Assembly (NCBI RefSeq): GCF_020740795.1
Contig: NC_067282.1
Span: 126,661,132-126,725,131, forward strand
Reading direction: 5' to 3'
Length of the DNA stretch: 64,000 nt
Source of the DNA: Apus apus
Lineage: Eukaryota > Chordata > Aves > Apodiformes > Apodidae
Of the stretch, positions 24,361 to 64,000 are shown in pieces; position 1 is the first letter of the stretch, and each line of letters opens with the position of its first letter. Made by a program: the position numbers and the translations under genes. Under the pieces are notes generated by a model. That model saw only the letters and a list, made by a program, of their open reading frames with translations, made no database searches and was not told the DNA's origin.

Positions 24361-25519
24361 TTTCCCTATTATGCTTCAGGTACATTTGCTTAGTTTCCAG
24401 CATAAGAGTGTGCCATGCTGAAATCATCTGCTACATATTAATCTATGTCTGCATGAATATTAAGGAGACAAAAATAACTGAATTCAAAGTAGGTGCTTTT
24501 TATAGTTAGGATGGCCATACATTCCCTAGGAGATGACTTTGTCTACTTGTATACATTGCTATGGGATTTGGCTCGATAGCAGAGGTTATATCTTCCAAGA
24601 ACCATGGCTTTGGGAGTCATACAGTTGAGCAGTTTTCACTTGGTGTGCAGCCTGCTGGCTTTTATTTGCAGATCCAAATGCAGGTGAATACACTTGCTGT
24701 CACACCTTAGGCTTCTTTCTGAAGCTCTCAATTTCTCAGTCTCTCAGCTTAAGCTAAGACTGATCTGTTTGTGGAGTTTGTGGAGATTTCAAAATGCATT
24801 TAAAAAAAAGGCTCTTAGCAGCCTCCAGGGACTAGAGATGCTTGGAGAAATATCCAAAGAAGAACAACTGGAAAATATAGCTTCTGTTCTCTGTCAGAGT
24901 CCCCCTGTGGAAAGCTTACTCCTCTGTGCTGATTCCCCAGCAGGACAATCTCTCAAATACCCATGTAATTTTTTTATTGAGCATCTGCCAGTGAAAGGGG
25001 TTGTACTGGTCATAGACACTTGGACTGTTACCATTAATTTCTGAATCTCTTAAAGTCACTGCCTGCTTTGGTACTATTCACAGTGTGCTTGGAATGTCTG
25101 TCCCAGTGGTAAAGGCTAAGTGTTAGTTCCTTTTTTTCCCTTCCTCACCTCCCATTTTATTCTTTCTTCCCATGTTCATAGAGCTCTGAAAATTTACAGC
25201 ATGGATCAAGAGGATTGAAATAATTTAATGGTGGGGCTGAATGGACAGATGGACAGTGGTTACACCATTATGTTGTCCAAAAAAATAGTATGATGTTTTA
25301 GCCGATATGCACATGAATAACAAAGTCAAGGTATTGGTTGTTTAATAGCTGCAGGTGCACAGGGAGGGGTGCTAGGTGAAATTTCACAAAGCTAGGCCAC
25401 CTAACGCTGAAAGGTTACAATATTTACAATCATCATAATCAGTCTATTAACATATGTAATACTTAGAAGCTTTTATTGGTTTTGGTTTTTTTTTGGAAAC
25501 TTTTATTGGTAACAGTGGG

Positions 25520-25665
25520 CAACCCCACTGCCATGGGCAGGGACACCTCCTACTAGACCAGGTTACTCAAAGCTCTGTCCAAGCTGCCCTTGAACACTTC
25601 CAGTGAAGGGACATCCACAGCTTCCCTGGGCAACCTCCCAGTGTCTCACCACCCTCACAGTGAAA
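25520..25665 (-). mobile_element. Short CR1 fragment, antisense
   Basis: About 145 bp from the CR1 3'UTR and ORF2 end (CATGGGCAGGGACACCTCC, then CTTGAACACTTCCAGTGAAGG, then GTGTCTCACCACCCTCACAG). Both ends are truncated. It lies only about 180 bp upstream of the first TEAD4 coding exon. Confidence 0.9.
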
Positions 25666-25873
25666 AAGCAGACTATTTTATCAGAAGGATTTGTAGAAAA
25701 GATTTTAATCTCAACATTAATAGAAATCAAACATCACTGAGGATTTTTAACTTCTTTTTTTTTTTTCCCCCCTCTTCTTTATCTCCTCATTTTCCCAGAG
25801 AGAAGGGTTTCTGACTGACAGATGGGGTTTGTTTGTCATCACAGGTTCTGTGTCTGCATCTCTGCGTGGCACC

Positions 25874-54359
<28,486 letters not shown>

Positions 54360-55194
54360 GTAAGGGAAAGAACCTTTGTAGGGTATCCATTTGCTATGAA
54401 GTTCTCACTTTAAAAGTTGTAGCCTTGCTAGCTGCCATCTCCCAACAAATTTTCCCTGTGCAGGCAAATTAATACAGCCACAGCTGTCACTGGAGATCTT
54501 TCCTTGACTGCACAAGGCTTGGCCTGGATGGAGCAAGATGTCATCATCCTTTCACAATGTCATCTGTAGAGTTGTTCTTGACTGCTCTTGATTTTATCTG
54601 CTAATGGTGACTTGAGCCCTTTAAAACTTTATGTACAAGGTAATTCAGAGGGGATTATTCTTTACATACTCTTATACGTTCATTTCTCTGAGTGTTGAGT
54701 AACTTCTCAGTCAGAGACAACATTCTTCCATCTCTTCTCCTGTCTCATTAGCTGCATTTTGTGCTGTCCAAATACTAATAATTTACAGATGCGTATTTAC
54801 TGCAGGTACAAGGACAGGCTAAAGATAAGAGAGTCATATAATGAAATTGGATTATGCTGATAATACATTACTGAAATTAATTCTATTAAGTTGGCAGAAA
54901 TCAGGCTGGCAAAAGCCTATTCACTCAGTTTAGATTTTTGTGAATTAGCTGAAATTTGCAAAAACTGTGCCATTGTGCTTCAGGGTACAAAAAATTATTG
55001 TGATGATCAGTATTATCATAGATGTTAAAAGATTATAAATACTAGCAGCCTGGGGCCGTTGCATGCTAGATGGCTGAGGTAATGTCTAATGGGATTTGGA
55101 GCATTTCACCTTGAGTTTACCTCTTATAATTCAATGCCAGGTGAGGAGTGAGATGATGAGAAATAAACTTGATGACAAGCTGGAGTGTTGATGG

Positions 55195-57840
55195 GTAAGG
55201 ATGAAGGGGAAGGCAAATAAGGCAGATGTTGTGCTGGGAGTCTGTTGTAAGCCACCCAGCCAGGACAAGGAGGCAGACAAAGTATTCTATAAGAGGCTGG
55301 CTAAAGTCTCACAACGGCCAGCCCTTGTTCTGGCTGGGGACTTCAACCTACCGGATGTCTGTTGGAAATATAACACAGCAGAGCAGAAACAATCTAGGAG
55401 GTTCCTCAAGTGTGTGAAGGACAACTTCCTGATGCAACTGGTAAGCAAGGCTACCAGGGGAGGTGCCTCGCTGGACCTCTTTTTCTCAAACAGAAGGACT
55501 AGTGGGAGACGTGGTGATTGGAGGCCATCTTGAGCTTAGTGATCATGAAATAGTGAAGCTTTCAATTGTTATTGATGTAAGGAGGGAGGTTAGCAAAATC
55601 TCCACCTTGGACTTCCAGAGGGTGAACTTTAGCCTGTTCAGGGCTCTGGTTGAGAGAATCCCTTGGGAGACAGTCCTGAAGGGGAAAGGGGTCCAGGAAG
55701 GCTGGATGCTCTTCAAGAAGGAAACCTTCAAGGCCCAGGAGCAGCTGTCCCCATGTGTTGCAAGACTAAAGGGCAAGGAAGATGGCCAGCCTGGCTGACC
55801 ATGGAGCTTTTGATGGGACTTGGGGAAAAAATGATGGGTTTACCACCTTTAGAAGAAGGGACAGGCAACTCAAGAGGAGTACAGAGATCTTGTTAGGTCA
55901 TACAGAGAGAAAATTAGGAAGGCAAAAGCCCAGCTGGAGCTCAGCTTGGCCAGTGACATAAGGGACAACAAAAAAAGTTTTAATAAACACATCAACAATA
56001 AAAAAAGAGCCTGGGAGAATCTCCACCCCTTACTGAATGCCAGGAGAGAACATTGCAACCAAGGATGACGAAAAGGCTGAGATACTTAATGCCTTCCTTG
56101 CCTTCATCTTTAATAGTCAGCCCAGCTCCCCCAGGGTGTTCATCCTCCTGAACTGGAAGATAAAGATGGGGAGCAGAACAACCCCATAATCCAGAAGGAA
56201 GTAGTTAATGATCTGCTTCTGCACCTGGACATGCACAAGTCTATGGAGCCTGATGGGATCCACCCTAGAGTGCTGAGGAAGCTGGCAGAGGAGCTCACCA
56301 AGCCTCTCTCCATCATTTATCAACAGTCCTGGTCAACAGTGGAGGTCCCAGATGACTGGAGGGTGGATAATGTGATGCCCGTCTATGAGAAGGGCTAGAG
56401 GGAGGATCCAGGGAACCACAGGCCTGTCAGCCTGACCTCAGTGCCAGGAAAGATCGTGGAGAGGCTCATCTTGAGTGAGCTCTCGCAGCAAGTGCAGGGC
56501 AGCCAGAGGATCAGGGCCAGCCAGCATGGGTTTATGAAAGGGAGGTCTGGCTTGACCAACCTGATCTCTTTCTATTACTGTGTGGCCCACCTGTTGGATG
56601 TGGGGAGGTCTGTGGACATTGTCTACTTGGACTTTGGTAAGGCCTTTGACACCATCTCCCACTGCGTTCTCCTGGAGAAGCTGGTGAATCATGGCATGGA
56701 CAAGTGTGCTCTTCACTGGGTGAAAAACTGGCTGGATGGCCGGGCCCAGAGAGTTGTGGTAAACAGAATCAAATCTAGTTGGTGGCTGGTTACCAATGGT
56801 GTCCCTTAGGGCTCAGTTTTGGGGCCAGTCTTGTTCAATAGCTTTATCAATGATTTGGATGAGGGGATTGAGTGCATATCTGGTAAGTTTGCAGACAACA
56901 CCAAACTTGGTGGGTGTGTTGATCTGCTAGAGAGTAGGAAAGCTCTACAGAGGGACCTGGACAGGCTGGATCTATAGGCCAGGGCCAATTGTATGAGGTT
57001 CAGTTAAGGCCAAGTGCCAGGTCCTGCATTTCGGTCACAACAACCCCAGGCAGAGCTACAGGCTGGGGGAAGAGTGGCTGGAGAGCTGCCCAGCAGAAAA
57101 GGACCTGGGGATGCTGGTGGGCAGCTGGATGAACATGAGCCAGCAGTGTGCCCAGGTGGCCTGGAAGGCCCATGGCATCCTGGCTTGTATCAGGAATGGC
57201 CAGCAGGAGTAAGGAGGTGATCGTGCCCCTGTGCTCAGCACTGGTGAGGCTGCAACTCAAGTACTGTGTGCAGTTCTGGGCCCCTCACTGTAGGAAGGAC
57301 ATTGAGGTGCTGGAGCGTGTCCAGAGAAGAGCCACCAGAGAAGAGCTGGTGAAGGGACTAGAGAACAAGTCATATGAGGAGTGGCTGAGGGAGCTGGGGA
57401 TGATTAGTTAGGATTAGAGGAGGCTGAGGGGAGACCTCAACTACCTGAAAGGAGGTTGTAGAGAGGTGGGGGTTGGCCTCTTCTCCCAAGTGAGTAATGA
57501 CAGGACCAGAGGAAATGGCCTGAAGTTGCAGCAGGGAAGACTTAGATTGGACATTAGGAAGAATATTTACTGAAAGAGCGGTCAGATACTGGAACAGCCT
57601 GCCCAGGGAGGTGATGGAGTCACCATATTTGGAAGTATTCAAGAAATGTGTAGATGAGAAACTTCAGGGCATGCTCTAGTGGCTGAGGTTGTAGTTTGTG
57701 TGTTGTGGGGTGTGGATTTGTGGAGTTTTGTGGTGGTGTGTGTTTGTGGTGGTTTTTTTGTTTGGTTGTTTTTTTTTATGGTTGGACTCAGTGATCTCAG
57801 AGGTCCTTTCCAACTACGACTATTCTGTGATTCTGTGATT
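55195..57840 (+). mobile_element. Long CR1 LINE (endonuclease C-terminus, RT, 3' end), inactivated
   Basis: 2.65 kb, the longest CR1 in the window. In order: the C-terminal half of the endonuclease (LVLAGDFNLPDVCWKYNTAE and ASLDLFFSN blocks, 55201-55533); a frame change near 55,490 into VGDVVIGGHLELSDHEIVKL; a connector; RT (QHGFMKGRSGLTNLI, YLDFGKAFDTISH, 56441-56809); and the ORF2 C-terminus. The 3' end has a T/G-rich expansion (about 57690-57780) and ATTCTGTG repeats at 57821-57840. Breaks include the frameshift, an in-frame TAG at 56807-56809 replacing Gln of the PQG block, and FADN instead of FADD at 56888-56899. It lies in sense orientation within TEAD4 intron 8. Confidence 0.95.
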
Positions 57841-59249
57841 CATATCTCATACTCTTCATAAAAACTGGCACTAGAAAGCCTCTTAACTGGTGCTTTCAGG
57901 AAAAGAAAGAGTTAACTTAAGTGCCTTGAGTTGCAACTTCCCAGCTTTCCCAAGCCTAGCCTATCCAGAACTAAGCTGGGGAATGTTGTCTGGGATTCTG
58001 CTGTTCAAATGTCTGGTGCTTAGAGCATTACTTATTGACTATTCTTGGCAACACATAATTTACTACCTGCAGACTGTGTGCTGTTGAGCTGGGTTCTTCC
58101 TGGGGGATCATGAGGGACTAGATTTAGACTTTAAACTTGTTTTCAAGGGTGAACAGAATTAAATCAGGCTTGTGAGAAACAAGCCTGGGGGAGGCACCCC
58201 TTATAGAATGGTGTGCTGGCAAGGTCCTTGGGTCTGCCATTCCAGTGGAGGTAGGGTTTAGAGTTCCACACTGCAGCAAAGACACATGGGATAATGATGG
58301 GCTAGAAATTATGAAAGCACCTGAAAATGGTCCTGAGGCAACTGGCAGATGAAGTTGCATGGCAGTCGTGGTTGTCATGGCAGTCCAGTGAAGATCCTAC
58401 TGACTGGAAAAGGGGAAACATAACCCCCAAAAGTTAGGGTTTTGAAGGATTTAAGTGGTAGGATGTCATTAAGTTGGACTCTTTCTGGACCCACATGAGG
58501 TGTCTGGTGTTCAGAGGGTATCAACTCAAGAAAATTGGGCTTGCATAAAGAGGTGTGACACACCTATGAAACACCTCTACTTCAACGTGTACATTATGCC
58601 CTGGTCTGCACCTGTGCATTTGAGATGGCAGTGCTATTTCTGAGCTTGGCTTAATATTTTGACTTTCTGGTTCTTTTTTTTTTGGCATCCTTTCATTTTT
58701 GAACCTCATCTGGAATTAACACCAGGTTTTATTGGTGGAAACACTACAGGCTGTCACTTACAAATAAGCTAAGTTTATAAGTCAAGTCATTGATTGAATG
58801 GAAGCTGCTAAGGCTTCTAAGAGGTAATTAGTTTAGTCTTGAATTTGTTTTTTAGTGTGGACAATAGTAGGGGATGAAAGCAAACACCATTCGTGATGCC
58901 ATATTCGGGATGAGAAATGGGGCACTATTATGATTTGTGCTGTGTTTCACAGGAGTACTTTTAATCCTTTTGTAAGATTTCAGCTAAGATCAATAAGGCA
59001 ACATAACTAAAACCGTTAAAAAAAATTCTGCTCCAGAAAATTTGGACCCTTTTTGAGGGAAACTCCAAACCTTTTTGGTGCAAAACTTTGTATTCGACAT
59101 TCCTGTGGCATTGCAGTCTTATACCCAAGCAAAGCATGTGAGTCATCCCTGTAACGCACTGTGGTACATGTATCATGAGAATTTCTGAGTTTGGTATATT
59201 GCAACCCCCCCCCTCCAATAGGCACTTTTCACAGATAAGGTGATGTGAT

Positions 59250-59280
59250 TAAAAAGAAAAAAAAAGAAAAAGAAAAAGAA
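59250..59280. repeat. AAAAG-rich microsatellite
   Basis: A-rich run with regularly spaced G (AAAAAG units) in TEAD4 intron 8. Not attached to a recognisable retroelement. Confidence 0.85.
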
Positions 59281-62200
59281 GTATTATCCAAAAGCAAATT
59301 ACTGATAACCTTAACTGTGGTGAGTCGAGTTAAATACTTGAACAGGTGTTTTAAGACATGAAGATATGATTGATTTTTCAAAGGTTCTGAATTTAAGTGG
59401 TGGTTGTAAGTAAAAAAAGACTCGAAAAATCAAGGCATTGGATAAATAGCTTTTGTATAGATGTAGTTTAAGGCTTGAAGAACCTGAGGCAGGAGCCTGC
59501 CATTACTGCACTAAGCATTGAGTATACCAGAACCCTAGCTCCAGACACCGGGGTTGGGGTTTCTGGACATCACTGATAGCACTTAGGATCTAGTGTGACT
59601 GAGAAAGAGGTGTTCATGATTGTTCAATGGTGCTTTAAATTATTTATACAATAGCTAAGAGTTAAAAGGTGTTAAGTTTGAAACATAACCAGTGTTTGCA
59701 ATTCTTCCTTGATTTTGGCATTGGAAATTTGGTACAATGAACTAACTCTAGGACTTGGATTGGTAGGTTGTGTATGACATCTGTGTGACATTTCTCTGTG
59801 CTCCAAGTGCATTCTAGCACGCAACAATGAATTTGAGACATTAGCCTCCCAACACATGGGCAGTGGTAGCTCTACTCTTTACCAGTGTAGTATTATATCT
59901 GTACAACCTGTTACTTGTGTCTCTCCATTATCTTATCCTCATTATTAATAGTATTAGTAGTTATAGCATCATTATTAATAGTCTGGGGAAGAGGCATTTT
60001 CAGGGCTTTGCACATTAGCAGAATGGTGCGCTTGCATTGTGAAGCTTTCAGAAGTTGTAAGAATCTGGGTAGAAGACAGAAGGAAAAGAACAAACCAGGA
60101 ATTCAGGACAGGCAGTACTTTGTCCAGAGCAGCCACCTACAGAGGAGTGGATCAGGGGAATTTCTTGGTAGAGCTTTTCTGCTATTCCTGATGAATATAT
60201 GTAGTCATTTTTTATTGATGATAGGTGAGCTGGAACAATCAAATCACAGTGTGTTTTCTTTCCTGTAAATTACTATTTTGTGGAAGGGGGGCTGAAGGCG
60301 TGGGTTAGAGACTTCTGTCCTGCACTTGACTTGTGTCTTGTACCAAGAAAATTCTGCCAAAACAGCAGCAGTGCAAATTCCCCTCAACACCCTGTGCTGC
60401 CTACTGTATGCCTTCAATCCTGACCTGGCAGAAAATGCCTGGACAGCAAGGAGATGGTAATTCAGTCTTCATGTCCATTCTGTTTTTGGCATATTTTCTG
60501 AGATGGCAAACAAGACAGCAGCTAGGAAGAGAGATTTTTATGATCGTTGCACGCTTTTTCTGAGGATGGATCTGACAGCCCATTAAATTCACCTGCAGTC
60601 ACCAACACCATCTCCAACCAGTTGCTACCTGATGTAAGGGGATTTGTCAATGGCACTTCTTTCACCAAAGTTATTCCCCACACTGTTCAAAAGTATAGAG
60701 ATTGTTGGCAGCAAAAAGAACATTGAAAGTCTGAATTGTGGAAGGAATCTGTCTGCCGAGTTTTAAAATAACACAATCTGGGGGGGCTAGCTCAGTCACA
60801 GCTATGCATACTGTTGGCTCAGAAACTCTCCCCTTTCCCCTTTCTTGGAGGCTGAAGCTGCAGTGGCGCAAGTTTTGGGCTTTTCTTAAAGAATTTTTCA
60901 GCATATGCCTTTCCGTTGACCACTTGGGACCTGTCTGCAAGCTATGGTTTCTCACGGCATGTAATGCCATTTAGACTCTTGTTTAGTCATTGCTTTTCAA
61001 AGCCTCAGGTAAGCTGAAGACTGATTCTCAGAGGTAATGTTTCCCGTTCTGAAGAGTTTCAGAGAAATTTTGATTCATAGCCTCAACCTAGTGGCAATGA
61101 GGCCATTCTCTGTAAACAGTTGTGAAATTCACTCCCACCAAAGATCAGACAAAAATCATGGCTTAGTGTGTGGTTGGAACAGTGCACAGTGCCAACTTTT
61201 CTGTAACTGTTTCTTTCTTGGGATTGCAGAAGTTCAGTGATACACTCAAGTGCATCAGAGCTGTTTTCAGCAGAGCTGCTAAGAGTCTCAGATGGCCAAT
61301 ATGATTTTTTTTTTAAAAAAAACCAACCATCAAAACCCCCCAAAAAGTAATACCAGCTTGTTGAGGGTTCTTATGCCCTTCCCTGCATGAAATCCTTCTC
61401 TTCGATCTAGAAATCTTGTCTTGTAGGTATTTAGAAATTGTGCTTACTTCTCTTGAAAGAAGGAAATCTTAGGCAGATCAGCCCTCTTGCATAAAATATG
61501 TGGATCTCTGAGATGTGCTAGATCATATATACCTTGGTGACCATTGTTTCAGTATATTTGGAAGTCACCAGGTAAGCTATGGACAAATATGTCATTGTGC
61601 TGAGATTGAACAATAACCTGAATGCATCCCAGATACATCAGGTTGCTGTTATGCTAGCATGTGTGCAGCCTTCTGCATCTAGAGCTTCTTGGACAGAAAG
61701 CCAGAACCCTGACTTTGTCAGATAAAGTAATATGATCCAGTTGGTGGCTCATGACTCAGACTTAGCTTGTAATATGGCTCATCTATTTGATCTTCTACCT
61801 CTGCCTTTGAAGAGATGGAGAACAGCTGTTTAAGTGCTGGACACCACCCAACCAGCATCCCCTGCTGCCATCCCACCCTGTTGCTAACAGTGGCTAGTAG
61901 AAGCCTGGGAGGGCAAAGCAACTCAGCCCAAAGTCCAAAGCTATGGGCTTTCCTGAATCCTCACAATGTCTCCTTTGGCTGCGTAGGCTGGAGTAAGGCA
62001 TGTATTCAAGTGTTATCTCACTTGTTGGAGGTACTAATGCATTTGCCAGTGAGGAGCTGAGGGGCATCTAGGTTCTAGTCTCATGGTCTGAATCACATTC
62101 AGTTATGTGTTCAATAAGTCCATGCATTCCCAAGCTATAAAGTCAAGATTAGCCTTCCTACTTGATGAAGTGCTGGTAAGAGGAATTTTCTTCAAGTCAC

Positions 62201-64000
62201 AGTCCTTTGCGTCTTTGGGGGATGGAATGTACTGGACAGAATAAAGCAGACCTTTCTCTGCTTTCCTTGGGTGCTCAGGGCAGGATTGAGGGTGCTTTGA
62301 CACAAGGTTTTCTTTAGAGAAATAAACTCTGAAACTGAAGAGAAAGGAAAAGTCCTTTCCTCAAAGCAGTCCTGATGGCCTAGGTGTTGTGAGGAGCTTG
62401 TAAGTATCTAGGCATGGAGGCTGTAGCATTTTTAGATGTTAAGTTAAAAGCAGATGCTCTTTTGGTGATTAGAGACCCTGTGATGTGCAGTATGATTTTG
62501 TCCTGGTGCAATCCTGGGAAGTTTCATTGCATCTGTGATTTACTTCACTTGACGTTTAGATGCTAATTTGGCTATGGCACCTAACAGTGTTTTTCCTAAA
62601 GTTTGTGCCTTGTCTCCCTTCAGGAGGTAATAATCTCCACAGTAGGGAAAGCTAAAAGATTCAAGTTCCATTCCTGAGTGGTTCTTTTGTCATGTATTCA
62701 TGCACATCATTGCCATTTTCAGTTTACACGATCTGAAGGTTGCAAATAATTCAAGAGCAGATATGTGTGTTCTAACATAATCTCCGGTACAGGGACAGAA
62801 ATTTCCATGAGAGGCTGGGAACCAGCAGCTCTAAGTAAATAAGCTGTAACTCTAGGGCCAGCAGTCTCTGTCTGAGGTGCTGCATCTTCACTTTCCTGCA
62901 AACATGAAGTGGAGCCCCCAGCCAGCTGCTACTGTCATTCCCTGGAGTTGCTGAAATTCCATGTATATATATTTATGGACTGAGATTTTCAGAGATGACA
63001 GAAGGAGGAGGGTGCACATTTCTTGATGACTGGCCACCCTAAGATATGTCTGACAGTCCTAGCCCATAATATGGGATGTGCTTTAGAATAAAAGGTGCAA
63101 TGTAGAAGTCAGTGAGTTCAAACAGGACCCCCACTTCTTCGCTGCAACAGGGCTTTCAGAAACCTGATTGTACATTATGTTAGTGAATGGCAATGACTGC
63201 TTAATTCAACCAGTATTACCATAATTTTCCTTCTGACAAATAGTTTAATGTTGATCAATTAGATATTATCTAACTGAAATTCTGCAGTCTGGTCTTTTGA
63301 TGGGAGACTTGCCAAATTGTGGAGGCACCTAAAGTGGTTTCTTAGAGCTAGTGAAGCTTTTTCTCATTAAGTGGAACTAGCACCTCTTTGCTTTGCCTCA
63401 TATAGACTGCACTTAGTTTTTAATTTGCCATAAAGAATTTAGGGGAGTGTAACTTTGATGTTACTAGTGAGACCTTGAAGATGTTTGTTTCCACAGTGAG
63501 GGCCTCTGCTCTGTTTATGCAGCAGTAGTTTGACCAAGCTTCTAGAGCCTTTATCTGTTCCTTTGACTCAGTGGGACAGTTTCTTTGGAAAAGCAGAATT
63601 GGGTCTGTACATACCCCCAAGGGAAATAGCTGAACAATATTGTGAAGGACCCCTAGTCTAGTTTCTCTTTGGAAAAGGGAAGGAATTAATCTTTATTCAG
63701 ACAGCTGGGGTATTGTCTAGTGAACAATACAGTTAGTTGCATTGACATGTAAATGAGTGTTACAACAACTCAGTAAAAACCTAAACCAGAATAGACTAGC
63801 ATTGCTGCTCTCTAACACATGTACATTTGTGGTGCAAACAAACTAGGTGCATAAATATACTGGGGAAAAATTGATAGTAAGGACTTCAGTATGACTGTAG
63901 TGTAATTAACTTGGTAACCTGAATTACAATTGTCTGTAATGCTGGTACCTTGTTCCTGTTAATACCTCTGTTACCAGATTAAAGCTCGCCTGGATTTCCC

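Larger units (their letters stand above)
11619..25844 (+). other. TEAD4: TEAD4 intron 1
   Basis: Runs from the donor GTGAGT at 11619 to the acceptor ATCACAG at 25844, or to CCCAG at 25798 (see the exon entry). It has an A/C-rich tract (about 12490-12550), a CT/T tract (16883-16915), an (AAAT)n run (about 16459-16490) and many poly-T/GT-rich stretches. Four CR1 pieces, all on the minus strand, are listed separately. No coding exon was found. Confidence 0.7.
54360..64000 (+). other. TEAD4: TEAD4 intron 8 (5' part; continues past window)
   Basis: Begins GTAAGGG. It contains the long CR1 at 55195-57840 and an AAAAG-rich run (about 59250-59280). The stretch 57841-64000 was read for the expected ADLN/ITCSTKVCSFGKQVVEKVE exons and none was seen; only short, meaningless reading frames occur. 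At least one more large intron segment lies beyond the right edge. Confidence 0.75.

Noticed and set aside
59250..59280. A-rich run as a possible retrocopy poly(A) tail
   Set aside because: Regular AAAAG units and no upstream gene-like sequence; better explained as a microsatellite.
54360..64000. Search for the remaining TEAD4 C-terminal exons
   Set aside because: No sequence matching the expected ADLN...FYGVSSQYESPEN or VCSFGKQVVEKVE exons was found. The gene must continue beyond the window rather than being truncated, but that is inference.

Overview
The window is vertebrate nuclear DNA, almost certainly from a bird. Its interspersed repeats are dominated by CR1 LINEs, most with the typical 3' ends of repeated ATTCTATG-like octamers. 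It also holds LTR insertions and spliced genes with consensus GT/AG introns. The gene order TULP3 then TEAD4, both on the + strand, matches the order I know from human 12p13. The species cannot be fixed from the sequence alone.

Layout. 1-4,310 is the 3' part of TULP3: the last two coding exons (3473-3644 and 4177-4310) and a 3'UTR with AATAAA at 4924. Two CR1 copies lie in the preceding intron. About 4,950-10,960 is a TULP3-TEAD4 intergenic spacer with two CR1 pieces and no recognisable gene. About 10,960-12,330 is a CpG island that I read as the TEAD4 promoter and non-coding first exon, with a consensus splice donor after 11618. Intron 1 follows (about 14 kb, four antisense CR1 pieces). Eight TEAD4 coding exons then lie at 25.8-54.4 kb. 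They encode the complete TEA DNA-binding domain, the proline-rich linker and the first part of the YAP-binding domain, 298 codons in all. The remaining C-terminal exons (about 136 residues by comparison with the human protein) are not in the window and must lie beyond 64,000. Intron 2 (19.2 kb) holds an LTR nested inside another LTR, both with clean target-site duplications. The last intron in view (from 54360) holds a long but broken CR1 with endonuclease and reverse transcriptase remnants.

How the genes relate. TULP3 (ciliary trafficking adaptor) and TEAD4 (Hippo-pathway transcription factor) are neighbours with separate jobs. The most interesting signals concern TEAD4 itself. Its reading frame has no AUG before codon 74 and appears to begin at a TTG in strong context. 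The CpG island carries two CATTCC (M-CAT, TEAD-type) sites as a direct repeat with 3-bp spacing. A compact AP-1 plus double CATTCC cluster sits 22 bp inside intron 3. Together these suggest a testable autoregulatory circuit. I found no RNA gene, CRISPR array or prokaryote-type feature, and no convincing unknown protein-coding gene.
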